A DNA stretch of 64,000 nucleotides from Thermoproteota archaeon (GTDB taxonomy: Archaea; Korarchaeota; Korarchaeia; Korarchaeales; Korarchaeaceae), in the NCBI GenBank assembly GCA_027492205.1, contig JAOZFN010000014.1:1-64000 (forward strand), read 5' to 3'. Under the pieces are notes generated by a model. It worked only from the letters and a program-made list of their open reading frames with translations. It was not told the DNA's origin and did not search any database. Shown here in pieces: positions 52,165 through 61,451 of this stretch (positions are counted from its first letter, which is position 1; every line of letters starts with the position of its first letter). The position numbers were made by a program, and so were the translations under genes.

Positions 52165-54297
52165 TCAATTCGGTCCCCCGGGAGTAGCCGCCCTGAACCG
52201 CCAGGTGTCGGATCCGTCCGGAACCCTCTGCCAGGTGCGGCCGTCATCCCGAGTGTCCCTCATCAGTATGGTGAAGTCGACGAGCTTCCCCCTGCTGTCT
52301 ATAAGCTGGACGCACTCATTTCTGTTGTCCAGCCACCTGCCAGAGGGGAGGAAGACGTAGTACGGCTGCCACGGCCAGATTATCGCGAACGGAATCTCCC
52401 GCTCCGCCGGCTCTCCGTGGAGCGCCACGACCCTCCACCCCCGGATGATGACCGGGTACCAGTTTGGATTGTACAGCTCCACCCACTCACCGTCCGCGTC
52501 CCCCCCTTCTGGGTTGAGCTCCACCTCGTTCACGTACACCAGGTGACTCGGCCTCTGCACGACGGCGTACATCCTCCACGCCGCGGTCCCCGACTCTGTG
52601 TCTCCGTCGGTGAAGTGTATCAGGAGGGCCCCCTCGTGAGTCCCGGGGGACGCCGAACCGGCCTCTATCCTGAACGTCACGGCGGCATATCCTCCCGGGG
52701 CTATGGTGGCCTCTCCCACCTTTCCGGCATCCCTCCTCCAGACGAGGGTACCGCCCACCCTCACCTTGTAGATCAGGTCGACCATCTCGCCTGTCGGCTC
52801 GGCCCAGACGTACTGGGTCTCGTCGTCGTAATTCACAAGAACCACTATTCCGTTCCTCACGCTGACCTCGCCCTGTCCAACTATCCCGAGGTCGATTAGT
52901 ATCTGACCGTCGGTGACGTTGCTCCAGTACCGGTCGCCCGTGGCCACGTTGGCCCCCCCTGGGAGGACTATTGAGACCCGCCCTGAGAGTCCCCAGACGC
53001 CATACTCGCTCGCGCTCGCGTACCCTGAGGAGGCCAGCAGTGAGAGGGCGACCAGAGCGACCGCCGCTAGCTTCACTTCCCCCGCCAGCCTCAGCTCCGA
53101 CCTGACCCTGGGATGAGCCCGCCTCCCAGTCATCTCCTCGAGATCTCTCACTATCTCTGCGAGAGTTATCACCTCTTCGTCGCTGAGCCTTCCCCTCGCC
53201 GCCGCAAATCGCCTGGGCAGCTCCTCAAGCATCTGCTCCAGGACGTCTCCCTTTTCCCTGTAGAGGAGCAAGAAGACAACGGGAAGAGCGGAGATAAGTG
53301 CTACGACTAGCGAGTTACCAAAGATTATTCCCGCGAGGGGGTCTAGGTGGGAGAGTCTCTCGAGGGTCGAGTCCGGCAGGATCATGCCGAAGGTGACGCT
53401 CCATATGTGGATCTTCCCACCGAGTTTGACCACACCCTCACTCTGAGGGGCCAGAACGGGCACCCTGAGTTCCACCCTCCCCCCGGCCGGGACGCTGACC
53501 ACCCGCGCGGGCAGCTCTACCATATCCCAAAGCTCTCCCTCCGGGCTCAGTACGGCGGTCGTCGGAAGCATTCCGTCGTTTTCTACCGTTATAGTGAGGT
53601 TCGCCGACCCGCCCGGGGGAAGCGCCACGCTGGTGCCCATCCCCACGGACTCTCTGAGCCTCGGATCCACAATAACCGTGAACCCGACGACGTCGCTGTT
53701 CATCACCCCGAGGATCCCCATCATGACCATCGCCACGAGGACTGCCATCAGCACGCCCGCACGGCCTCCCCTCTCCTTCCTCTCGAGGATTGAGGGTCCG
53801 ATCAGCAGTCCCATGACCACAGCGGATGTCGCGAACAGGCCCGCCGGGTTCGTGAGCACAGACCTCAGCCCGGGACCCAGGTAGATGGCCAGGTAGCCCA
53901 CCCTAGGTACCTTGATCGGCCGACCGCCGAGCGAAAGGGCCCTCCCCCTGACCTGAGAGATGGGGGTGTACTCCACTCCGCATGCCTCCTGATCCGTCAG
54001 CTCGTTCGCATCGCCCTTCGTTACGATACCCTGGTGCGTCACTTCGACGACCCTGTGGAGGACCTCGTACCCGTTGCAGATCCTGACAAGCACTATGTCC
54101 CCCACCTCGACGCCCTTAATGGGCCAGACCACCACCAGGTCTCCCCTCTGAAGGGTGGGCCTCATGGACCCCGAGGTAACGACGCGGAGGGGGTACGGAA
54201 CGCCCAGGAAGGTGGAGGCGATGAAAAACAGAGAGAGGGCGAGCGCGCTCAGGAGGGCCGCATCAGCAGCCACCCTCAGAGCGCGCCGCCAGGTCAT
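52165..54297 (-). CDS. Signal peptidase I (SipW/Sec11 type) fused to TasA-like and lamin-tail domains
   Basis: 710 residues. N-terminal S26B signal peptidase: membrane helix, RVVTSGSMRPTL (catalytic Ser44), RGDLVVVW, NGYEVLHRVVEV (His81), VTKGDANELTD. Then more membrane helices, an Ig-like domain (SANLTITVENDGMLPTTAVL), another TM, a second export-type helix (AVALVALSLLASSGYASA), a TasA/DUF1102-like domain (VSIVLPGGANVATGD...VNYDDETQYVWAE) closely resembling the protein encoded just upstream, and a C-terminal lamin-tail domain (YVNEVELNPEGGDADGEWVELY). Enzyme, probable fibre-like domain and cap in one chain is unusual. Confidence 0.8.
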   Translation of the reverse strand: MTWRRALRVAADAALLSALALSLFFIASTFLGVPYPLRVVTSGSMRPTLQRGDLVVVWPIKGVEVGDIVLVRICNGYEVLHRVVEVTHQGIVTKGDANELTDQEACGVEYTPISQVRGRALSLGGRPIKVPRVGYLAIYLGPGLRSVLTNPAGLFATSAVVMGLLIGPSILERKERGGRAGVLMAVLVAMVMMGILGVMNSDVVGFTVIVDPRLRESVGMGTSVALPPGGSANLTITVENDGMLPTTAVLSPEGELWDMVELPARVVSVPAGGRVELRVPVLAPQSEGVVKLGGKIHIWSVTFGMILPDSTLERLSHLDPLAGIIFGNSLVVALISALPVVFLLLYREKGDVLEQMLEELPRRFAAARGRLSDEEVITLAEIVRDLEEMTGRRAHPRVRSELRLAGEVKLAAVALVALSLLASSGYASASEYGVWGLSGRVSIVLPGGANVATGDRYWSNVTDGQILIDLGIVGQGEVSVRNGIVVLVNYDDETQYVWAEPTGEMVDLIYKVRVGGTLVWRRDAGKVGEATIAPGGYAAVTFRIEAGSASPGTHEGALLIHFTDGDTESGTAAWRMYAVVQRPSHLVYVNEVELNPEGGDADGEWVELYNPNWYPVIIRGWRVVALHGEPAEREIPFAIIWPWQPYYVFLPSGRWLDNRNECVQLIDSRGKLVDFTILMRDTRDDGRTWQRVPDGSDTWRFRAATPGGPN

Positions 54298-54331
54298 GAT
54301 GCCCCTCTAGCTAGACCAGCTGGCGACTAGA

Positions 54332-54898
54332 TTAACTCTCCGGACTGCCGGGGCTGGACGGGGTGCCGCTCGCGCCCTGCTCCATGCCCTGCATCTGTAC
54401 CGTGAACGCCTGGTCGGATCCCAGCGGGGCCGTCGGGCCTATGCTCAGCATCACCCCGACGGTACCAGTCTCATCGCTGTCAAGTGTGAGCGGGTCGCTC
54501 TGGGTTATCTGGGTCCACGAGCTCCCGGTCCACTTGTAGAACGTCAGGCTCACCCCGCTGGGGAGCCCACTCGTCTCGAACCAGAAGACCCACGTCTCGT
54601 CGTCGTAGTTGGTCACGTTGAAGGCAGCCATGGCCTTGAAGGTCATCCCCCTCGCCCAGGGACCGAAGTCGCACTCGATCATGCTGGAAGAGTTGACGTA
54701 GCAGACGTTGTGGGCCGAGGCGCCGGGGCCTTTCACCGTGTCCAGGCCGGGTATTATCGCAATGTTGGCGCTCTGCGGGGCTACTATGCTGACCCTGGCC
54801 CCGATGCCCGCCTGCATGTACTCGTAGGCCCTGACTCCCACCGAGAGCGTTAGCATCAGGAAGGTGAGGGCCAGCGCGGCCCTTCTCCAGTTGGCCAT
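54332..54898 (-). CDS. TasA-like (DUF1102-type) secreted fibre protein
   Basis: 188 residues from ATG 54898: signal peptide (RRAALALTFLMLTLSVGVRA), then EYMQAGIGARVSIVAPQSANIAII, two Cys (NVCYVN, MIECDFG) likely disulfide-bonded, FNVTNYDDETWVFWFETSGLPSGVSL, and an Ala/Ser/Pro tail. The pattern (TM signal, VSIV..SANIAI, NYDDET) is that of TasA/camelysin-like archaeal pilins and DUF1102 proteins. Adjacent signal peptidase fusion is downstream by 34 bases in the same operon, like sipW-tasA. The frame is open further upstream but in AT-rich non-protein-like sequence. Confidence 0.75.
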   Translation of the reverse strand: MANWRRAALALTFLMLTLSVGVRAYEYMQAGIGARVSIVAPQSANIAIIPGLDTVKGPGASAHNVCYVNSSSMIECDFGPWARGMTFKAMAAFNVTNYDDETWVFWFETSGLPSGVSLTFYKWTGSSWTQITQSDPLTLDSDETGTVGVMLSIGPTAPLGSDQAFTVQMQGMEQGASGTPSSPGSPES

Positions 54899-55408
54899 GG
54901 CCAACACCGCTATACTGTTTAGCCCACCTCCTCTATTAATGTTGGCACCTCTGCTTCTATTGCAAGCAATTGACTTGAAATTCATGCGATATACCGGGCA
55001 TTCTCCCCCATGGAGATATGTTTGAACAATATCTTTAATTTCCTCCGATTGATTTTCATTTTCTCTCATATTAATCAAAACATCTTTCATAAATTGGGTA
55101 TTAAAGTTTACTGCGTGCGGATCTGCAGGAGGCGAAGCTCAGGAGTGAGAAGAGTTACGGAGGTTCGCTTCCCAACTCGGGGAGCCTTGGAAATCGCCTC
55201 AGCCTGTACGTCTTCTCTATCCTGGGCTCTGACCGATCCCCTCTCGCCAAGAATCTCAGATAGGGACTTCAACTCGGTGTAGGAGGAGAAGAGGGCGCGG
55301 GAAAACGTGGTGGAGAATCGTTCAAAGGACTAGACCTCTCATACCCTTCCTCTCGGGCGAGTACGGCAGAGGTAATTAAAATACCGAATGTGTGCTTAAG
55401 AGTTTAAG
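54899..55408. other. AT-rich intergenic region between TasA-like and glycosidase genes
   Basis: 54930-55110 is much more AT-rich than the window average. ACATTAATAG (about 54934-54943, minus) is a candidate TATA box for the TasA-like gene, with GAGGAGGTG nearby. For the plus gene, AATTAAAATA (55374-55383) lies 26-35 bases before ATG 55409 and sits inside GGTAATTAAAATACC, whose ends are inverted (GGTA/TACC). No gene seen. Confidence 0.5.
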
Positions 55409-57274
55409 ATGAGGCCCACTGGGCGGGCGGCGGACAGGGTGGTGATCCGCCGCCCCATCGTCTTTCTCCTCCTCTCAGGGCTGATGCTCCCAAACGCTCT
55501 CGCGGCCGCCGGAGGTCCACACTCTGGCCGAGTTGTGGTCGGCTGGCGACCCAGAAAGCTCCTCTTCTATTACGGATACCCCAGTCTGTTCAACGGGGCC
55601 GGCGGGAATCTGGAGCGGGCTGCCGCCCAGTTCGACCGCTACGACATCGTGGTCCTAGGGGCCGGCCTCGAGGACCCGGCCCACCCCCAGCACCAGGCCG
55701 CTTCAGCGGTCATAGGACTGAGCGAGGCGCAGTTCTATGGGTACGTCCCGCTTACGCTGCCGATCGGAGAAGTCTGCGAGAGGATAGACGAGTGGGCCGA
55801 CATGGGGGTCGCGGGGGTGTTCCTCGACGAGGGCGGGTACGACTACCTTGCGCCGAGGCTGGGGGGCATCCTGCGGGCCAGGATGCACCAGGTCGAGGCC
55901 GTCCGGTGTGCCAGGGAAAGGGGGCTGGCGGAGGCCCTGAACGCCTGGAACCCCGCAGACGTGCTCGCGTCCTCCCACGGGGAGCCCCCCCTACCGCTCG
56001 GGGAGGGAGACGCGGTGCTGATCGAGAGCTTCGTCTACGGCGCGGGGGAGACTAGGGAGGAGTACCTCTGGCACGTCGACGAGTACGCCCGAATGAAGGT
56101 GAGTGGAGGCCCGGAGTACTGGTGCCTCGTCACCACGGGGGCGGCGAGCGAGCACGAGAACCGACTGGTGGGGTACGACGCCCTGACCTACGCTGGAGAG
56201 ATCTGCGACGCCGTGGCAGTTCAGGAGGACCTTGGGGAGGACTCTACAGTGTTCTACGCGTTCGCCGAGCGGGAGGGAGCGCCCGGATGGCGGAGGATCA
56301 GGGGAATGACGCTGGCCGCCTACTGGGTCGGCGACTTCGACAATCGGACCGAGCTAAGGATCGTGCTGGAGAGGGTCAGGGGCATGTGCCTGAACACGAT
56401 AGCGATTTCTCCCTACTGGGCCACTCCCAACCTGCGATCGACCGAGATAAGGCCGACGGAAGTCACCGTGAGCGACGACGACCTTCGGGCCCTCATCAGG
56501 ATGGCGAAGTCCCTCGGGTTCCGGGTCATGCTGAAGCCCTCCCTGATAGTCGAGACGGGCGAGTGGTTCGCCCTCCTTGATCCGGTGGACAGGGACGCTT
56601 GGTTCGAGTCCTACAGGAGGTTCCTGCTCCACTACGCCGAGATCGCCCAGGAAGAGGGCGTCGAGTATCTGGTGGTGGAGGTGGAGCTCAGCTCGATGGT
56701 CTCAGACGAGAGGTGGTTCGGGCTCATCGACGAGGTTCGGGCCGCGTACTCCGGCCTCATAGGGTACGCCCAGCCGCAGGGTGGGGAGTTCAACCCCCAG
56801 GAGGCCCTGCCCGTGTTCGCGGAGGGGGTCGACTTTATCGGGATAGACGCCTACTACCCCCTGCCCTCGGGGAACCTCTCCGAGATCGCGGGGGCCTGGA
56901 GGGAGATTCACCTGAGGAGGATAGAGCCGCTCGGGCTCCTGTTCGGGAAGCCCGTGGTGTTCACCGAGATAGGCTACAGGAGCGTGGTCGGGGCCGCAGA
57001 TGCCCCGTGGGACTGGCGGTCCGACCTGCCGATGAGCGAGGAGGAGCAGGCCCTCCTCTGGAGGGCCTTCCTGGTGGCCGAGGAGCCGCTCGTAGACGGG
57101 TTCGTCTACTGGGCCGAGACGAGCGGCGAGTGGGACCCGTCTACCGACAAGGGATACTCGATCCTCTACAAGGAGGCTGAGCTGGTTGTGAGGGGGGCGG
57201 CGTGCGGGGGACAGAGACCTCGAGGCAGACCGAGTGTGTACAAATCGAGGTCTTTCGGGTTGTTCCCGCTCTAG
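55409..57274 (+). CDS. Secreted two-barrel glycosidase-like protein (Spherulin-4/GH114-like plus GH113-like)
   Basis: 621 residues. Signal peptide (RRPIVFLLLSGLMLPNALAAA). N-terminal barrel (about 45-280): LLFYYGYPSLFN, QFDRYDIVVLGAGLEDP, VAGVFLDEGGYDYL and DAVLIESFVYG resemble spherulin-4/GH114 (Pel-type hydrolase). C-terminal barrel (about 285-590): TIAISPYWATPN, LGFRVMLKPSLIVETGEWF, VEYLVVEVELSSM, YAQPQGGEF, VDFIGIDAYYPLPSG, FGKPVVFTEIGYRS, resembling GH113/TIM-barrel mannanases with Glu residues at strand ends. Both barrels show candidate acidic catalytic residues. Likely trims or releases exopolysaccharide; the GT2 synthase is encoded convergently next door. Confidence 0.7.
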   Translation: MRPTGRAADRVVIRRPIVFLLLSGLMLPNALAAAGGPHSGRVVVGWRPRKLLFYYGYPSLFNGAGGNLERAAAQFDRYDIVVLGAGLEDPAHPQHQAASAVIGLSEAQFYGYVPLTLPIGEVCERIDEWADMGVAGVFLDEGGYDYLAPRLGGILRARMHQVEAVRCARERGLAEALNAWNPADVLASSHGEPPLPLGEGDAVLIESFVYGAGETREEYLWHVDEYARMKVSGGPEYWCLVTTGAASEHENRLVGYDALTYAGEICDAVAVQEDLGEDSTVFYAFAEREGAPGWRRIRGMTLAAYWVGDFDNRTELRIVLERVRGMCLNTIAISPYWATPNLRSTEIRPTEVTVSDDDLRALIRMAKSLGFRVMLKPSLIVETGEWFALLDPVDRDAWFESYRRFLLHYAEIAQEEGVEYLVVEVELSSMVSDERWFGLIDEVRAAYSGLIGYAQPQGGEFNPQEALPVFAEGVDFIGIDAYYPLPSGNLSEIAGAWREIHLRRIEPLGLLFGKPVVFTEIGYRSVVGAADAPWDWRSDLPMSEEEQALLWRAFLVAEEPLVDGFVYWAETSGEWDPSTDKGYSILYKEAELVVRGAACGGQRPRGRPSVYKSRSFGLFPL

Positions 57275-57332
57275 GCCCAATCTCAAGCCTGGTCCCGGTG
57301 GATCGGCCGCCGGAGAATCAGGGGGGCCTTCC

Positions 57333-58700
57333 TCACGGCCTCCATCCAACGACCTCCCTAGACAAGAATCTGAGGAGAGACTCCAGCTTGAGATATGAGA
57401 GCCACAGGGAGTAGGCAACGTGGTAGGGAACGGTCCAGGGAATGAGATCCGCCCTCCCCTTCGACGCCAGAACCGTCGACGTCACGATGATCCCCGGGAC
57501 GTGCTGGAGCGGTAGGAAGGCGAGGAAGGCCAGAGATATCACCTTGAGCGGCACGGATCCCAGGAGCAGACCGACTCCGGTGAGCCTCGAGATCAGGAGG
57601 GCGAGCGGCACGGCCACGTATCCCAACACGCCCAGCGAAGGGAGTAGATACTCGACCAGGATCAGGTACGCGAAGAGGGCGACTCCCACGGCCCCCCGCC
57701 TCAGGCTGAGTATCATCTCCGGGTACTTGGAGAGGACCTGCAGCCCCCCGACGAACCACCTCACCCTCTGGGACCTCAGCTCCCGAGCGCTCCTCACCGG
57801 CTTGGTCCAGGCGACGGCCTGGGGCGCGTAAACCACCCTGTAACCCCTCCTCCAGGTCGAAAGGGACACGTCAAAGTCCTCCGCAACGGTGTCAGGTGGA
57901 ATCAGACCCATCTCCCTCAGTAGGGACCCCTTGTAGATCCCCATGGCCCCCGGGGTTATGAGCACCCACCCCATGTAGTCCTGGACCGTCTTCCCGAGCC
58001 AGTAGGAGGCGGCGTACTCTATCTCCTGCATCCTCTGCAGGAAGGAGGGCCTGATCGACGGGGCCACCCTCACGTCCCCGGAGGCGGCGCCCACGTCCTC
58101 AGCTCGGAGGGCGTCAACGGCCGCCCGGGCCGCCCACCTGGACAGCACGGTGTCCGCGTCCGTGGTTATTATCACCTCCCCCCTGGCCGATGCTATGCCC
58201 AGGGTCAGGGCCTCCGCCTTTCCCCTGTTCTCGGGGTTGACCAGAACCCTGGCCCCAGCGGCGCGAGCGACTTCGGCCGTTGAGTCCGTGGATCCGTCGT
58301 CCACCACTATGACCTCCAGCCTGTCTTGGGGGTAGTCCTGCCTGAGCGCGCCCTTGACGGCCAAACCGACGGAGAGTTCCTCGTTGTAGGCGGGGATGAC
58401 CACCGACAGGCTCGGCGGGTCTCCCCCGTCTTGGATCACGTCGGTGGGGCGGGACCTCACGGCTGCAAGCCAGACCAAGAACAGGAATAGGTAGACGGAG
58501 ACCAGGAACGCCCCGAGGAGGAGGAACAGGGAGATCACCACAAGGCGTACCTGGTCTGGAGGGGCATCCGGGTAGACCAGGGAGACCAGCCACGGGATGG
58601 CCCTGGTCAGGAACACCCCGTGGGCGGCGGTCCCCCCCACGCTGCCCGCGAGGGCAACCGCGTAGACTGCCCTCCTCCTCCAGCGCCCACCAGAGCTCAA
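57333..58700 (-). CDS. Family 2 glycosyltransferase, processive polysaccharide synthase type
   Basis: 455 residues. N-terminal two membrane helices, GT2 domain with LSVVIPAYNEELSVG, VIVVDDGSTDST, VIITTDADTVLS (DxD), the acceptor motif AEDFDVSLSTWRRG and QRVRWFVGGLQVL (QxxRW), and C-terminal membrane helices. This is the arrangement of PgaC/HasA/BcsA-like synthases that polymerise and export a polysaccharide. Last gene of the archaeosortase operon, overlapping the upstream regulator by 4 bases. Confidence 0.9.
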   Translation of the reverse strand: MSSGGRWRRRAVYAVALAGSVGGTAAHGVFLTRAIPWLVSLVYPDAPPDQVRLVVISLFLLLGAFLVSVYLFLFLVWLAAVRSRPTDVIQDGGDPPSLSVVIPAYNEELSVGLAVKGALRQDYPQDRLEVIVVDDGSTDSTAEVARAAGARVLVNPENRGKAEALTLGIASARGEVIITTDADTVLSRWAARAAVDALRAEDVGAASGDVRVAPSIRPSFLQRMQEIEYAASYWLGKTVQDYMGWVLITPGAMGIYKGSLLREMGLIPPDTVAEDFDVSLSTWRRGYRVVYAPQAVAWTKPVRSARELRSQRVRWFVGGLQVLSKYPEMILSLRRGAVGVALFAYLILVEYLLPSLGVLGYVAVPLALLISRLTGVGLLLGSVPLKVISLAFLAFLPLQHVPGIIVTSTVLASKGRADLIPWTVPYHVAYSLWLSYLKLESLLRFLSREVVGWRP

Positions 58701-60139
58701 AGGGCGGTCCCTCCGACGGCCCTCCTAAGGGCGTCGCTCGGGTACAGCTCGGTCAGGCCCCCGACATCCGCGGCGGCGACCGCCCCTATGTCTACCAGCC
58801 ACCTAACCAGCCTGACCACCCTCTCGAGCGGAGCCCCCATCTCCACGGCAATCTCCTCCGGCGTGAGCCCCGGCCTCTCAGAGATGAGGGTCAGCACCCT
58901 CCAGGTGAGCGGGTCGGCGGCCAGGCTCATGGCCAGGACCAGCTCCCTGTCCCTGGGGTGGAACCAGAGCCTCCCGACCCCCCTGACCACCGCCGAGTCG
59001 ATCAGCCCGCAGGCCTCCATGGCTGCCAGCCTGACCTTCGTGGGAATCCTGCACCCCTCACACTCCGCCTCCAGCTCGGGGAGAGACCTCCCAGGGGCGT
59101 CGAGGATCAGGGAATACAGCTTTCCACTGGACCTGTCGGCCCTGAGCACCTTCCTCAAGATGGGCCTCAGGGGCATCAGGGCTGCCACGCCCGCGGCGTA
59201 GGGCGCGTAGCCGACCAGCGTCGCGCCCAACAGGGCCGCGTAGGATAGGCTGGCGAACCACGCCACCCCCCTGGGAGTCGCGATGGACGCCGCCGCGGAC
59301 CTCACCAACGCCGCCGCCCTGTCCCACGCTGGCGGGGGTCTGGGCACCACGCCCTCCTCGGCCGCCGAGAGAGCGCGACCGACCAGCTCCAGGATCCCCC
59401 CGGATTTGACCTTCGACTCCACGACCGGGACCACCGGGTTGAAGGCCAGCGTGAGCACCGCGCCCCCGCCAGAGCGGCAGGCGACGATGGCGGGTGAGCC
59501 GTCCGCTTCTGACGTGGCGAGGACCGAGCAGTTGGAGGATGGTCTCAGGTTCGCCCACCACAGGGAGGGGTCGTAGCTCGCCGTCACCGACCCCCCTACC
59601 TCGTGGATAGTCACAGTCCCGGTGCCGGTGTTCAGCGAGGTGAGCTCAACTCCGGTCAGCTCCTCGAGAGGGGGAGACCAGCTCTGCGAGTAGGTGTTTA
59701 GGCCCACCAGCAGGACCCTCCCCTCGCCCACCACCCGGCCGAGGGCTCGAATCTCCTCCTCGGTGATTGCCCCGCCCTCGGTCCAGGGGACGTTCAGGTC
59801 TGGGATCCAGATTTCGGAGAAGCCTCTCAGGAACCAGGTGTCAGACAGCCTCTCCCTCTCTTCGTCCGCCCCCGAGTACTCAGAGCCGAGGTAGAGGACC
59901 TCAACCCTGATCTCGCGACCCTCTGCCTCAGACAGCGAGCCGGCCAGCTCCTTCCCGAACCTGACGTCCTCGACGTCTGAGGCTACCAGGAGGACGCTGG
60001 GGGGAGGGGTCTGCCCACCCCTGGTCTCACTTCCCCCCTGGACCGCAGAGCCGGGGAGAAGCGCGCCCGCGACCAGGAGCACGGAGGCGGAGAGGGCGAT
60101 AAGCAGAAGAGGCCGAGGGGCTGACTGGGATCTGGACAA
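58697..60139 (-). CDS. Membrane-anchored regulator: extracellular glutamine-amidotransferase-like domain, TM, winged helices
   Basis: 480 residues. Signal peptide (PLLLIALSASVLLVAGALLPG), a Rossmann/GATase-like domain outside (VLLVASDVEDVRFGKEL, EIWIPDLNVPWTEGGAI, GEGRVLLVGLNTYSQS, GGGAVLTLAFNPVVPV), TM (FASLSYAALLGATLVGYAPYA), then two cytoplasmic winged helices (SGKLYSLILDAPGRSLPELEAE; TWRVLTLISERPGLTPEEIAVE). No catalytic Cys triad is evident, so the outside domain probably senses rather than catalyses. It is a paralogue of the protein at 61448-62773. Confidence 0.7.
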   Translation of the reverse strand: MSRSQSAPRPLLLIALSASVLLVAGALLPGSAVQGGSETRGGQTPPPSVLLVASDVEDVRFGKELAGSLSEAEGREIRVEVLYLGSEYSGADEERERLSDTWFLRGFSEIWIPDLNVPWTEGGAITEEEIRALGRVVGEGRVLLVGLNTYSQSWSPPLEELTGVELTSLNTGTGTVTIHEVGGSVTASYDPSLWWANLRPSSNCSVLATSEADGSPAIVACRSGGGAVLTLAFNPVVPVVESKVKSGGILELVGRALSAAEEGVVPRPPPAWDRAAALVRSAAASIATPRGVAWFASLSYAALLGATLVGYAPYAAGVAALMPLRPILRKVLRADRSSGKLYSLILDAPGRSLPELEAECEGCRIPTKVRLAAMEACGLIDSAVVRGVGRLWFHPRDRELVLAMSLAADPLTWRVLTLISERPGLTPEEIAVEMGAPLERVVRLVRWLVDIGAVAAADVGGLTELYPSDALRRAVGGTAL

Positions 60140-60210
60140 CTGAAAGCACCTCCCACAGGCTTCAGCCCCTCCCTCGCCCTCTTGAGGCAGGATGGAGCGA
60201 AGGAGGCGGC

Positions 60211-60903
60211 TCAGCGCTGGTCAGCCGCCTCCAGCCTCCTCCAGCCCAGTGGGGCCAAAATCAGTCCCAGGACGGCAGCCACGAACAGGGGGACCTCCGG
60301 AACCTCCTGCCCGTCTATCTTCACGCTATTCGCCGTTCCGTCGGAAGCAATCACTCCGTTCCCCGGGTACAGCCTGTCCCACTTGATCGCGAACTGCTCA
60401 ACGTAGGTGACGGAGATCTCGTCGCCCTCCTTGAGGCTCCCGTCTTCGGTGCTCCAGGTATAACCGTCGACCGTCAGCGTGGTGGCACCCCCCACCACAA
60501 CCTTGACGTTGTAGCTGTGCTCGACCCCACTACCGGTGCAATCGACGTCGAGGTAGCCACTCACCTCCTTCCCGCCGTTGACGCTCACCGACCCGTAGGC
60601 GCCTCCCTCCACGTGCAGCGCGCCCTGACTACCCGAGATGTACCCGTCCTTCCCCACCCGCTCAACCGTCACTGTCACGGAGTCCCCGGGGTTCACCTCC
60701 ACGGGCTTCCCGCTCACCTTTATGGTGCAACTCCCCGCCTTCTCGATTGTGGTCTTTCCTGTCACGAAGTATTTGTTGGATGGCTTCATGGCTTCGAGCC
60801 GGGCGCTGTACGTCTGCGCCTCTGCCATGGCCAGGGAGCCCACCAGCGCCGCCAGCACCAGCAGGGCCAGGCTCCTCCGGACGGACTTACCCAACCTCAT
60901 CAC
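60211..60903 (-). CDS. Secreted protein with CTERM-type sorting tail, probable archaeosortase substrate
   Basis: 230 residues. Signal peptide (RRSLALLVLAALVGSLAMAEA), beta-rich Gly/Val/Thr body with two Cys (GSCTIKVSG, DVDCTGSG), and a tripartite C-terminus: short motif EVPEVP, hydrophobic helix (LFVAAVLGLILAPLG), then basic tail (WRRLEAADQR). This is the exosortase/archaeosortase recognition pattern. It overlaps the archaeosortase gene by 4 bases (GTGA), making it the dedicated substrate. GGAGGTGATG precedes the start. Confidence 0.75.
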   Translation of the reverse strand: MMRLGKSVRRSLALLVLAALVGSLAMAEAQTYSARLEAMKPSNKYFVTGKTTIEKAGSCTIKVSGKPVEVNPGDSVTVTVERVGKDGYISGSQGALHVEGGAYGSVSVNGGKEVSGYLDVDCTGSGVEHSYNVKVVVGGATTLTVDGYTWSTEDGSLKEGDEISVTYVEQFAIKWDRLYPGNGVIASDGTANSVKIDGQEVPEVPLFVAAVLGLILAPLGWRRLEAADQR

Positions 60904-61451
60904 CCCTCATCACCTCCACCAGGCTCTCGGGGCCGTCCATTAAAAGGAGTCTGGCGCGCGGCGCTAACGGTCCCCCCGGTCGGCCCCCTCGCGGGGAGGA
61001 CGTCTCGGAGCCAGAGCCCCCACATGGTGATCGCGACGACGAGCAGGAGCGCCCCGCCGACGACCCTGTGGGCCAGCCCCACCGCCACCTCCCCGAACGC
61101 CTTGTAGGCCAGCAGGGTGGCGGCGAGCCTCGCCAGGTTGGCCAGGTACAGGGCGGCGAGGCCCTCCGCAACCCCCCAGGCCTTGGCCCTCCACCCGACC
61201 CCGGGGGCGGGCGCGATGAGCGAGGCGTAGAGGGTCATGGACATGGCGCCCGAGCACTCAGCCGTTATGACTATGGACGGCCCCCCTCGCAGGGTCACGA
61301 TCCCGGGACCCGTGACGGCGGACCCCACCCCGACCAGGGAGAGCAGCCAGGCCGTGTGTTTCGCCTCCACGAGCAGTATCGCGTCAGAGGACCTCCAGAA
61401 GGCCAGTGTCAAGCCGGCCATGGCGACGCAGAAGCCGGCGACGTATCTCAG
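60900..61451 (-). CDS. Archaeosortase/exosortase-family transpeptidase, possible CTG start
   Basis: 183 residues, about five membrane helices. The family's catalytic set is complete: Cys66 in TAECSGAMS, Arg108 in ANLARLAATL and His128 in GLAHRVVGG. Expected to cut CTERM-tailed proteins and join them to a membrane or cell-surface anchor. ATG 61421 is the first standard start; CTG 61451 adds RYVAGFCVA, which completes the first membrane helix, and overlaps the upstream stop as CTGA. Next gene is its probable substrate. Confidence 0.82.
   Translation of the reverse strand: MRYVAGFCVAMAGLTLAFWRSSDAILLVEAKHTAWLLSLVGVGSAVTGPGIVTLRGGPSIVITAECSGAMSMTLYASLIAPAPGVGWRAKAWGVAEGLAALYLANLARLAATLLAYKAFGEVAVGLAHRVVGGALLLVVAITMWGLWLRDVLPARGPTGGTVSAARQTPFNGRPREPGGGDEG

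Noticed and set aside
50758-52899. 713-codon open frame across cytochrome b and beyond
   Set aside because: Overlaps cytochrome b and the signal peptidase fusion in another frame; composition is not protein-like.
54899-55090. N-terminal extension of the TasA-like protein
   Set aside because: The extension is AT-rich non-protein-like sequence and would put residues before a clear signal peptide starting at ATG 54898.
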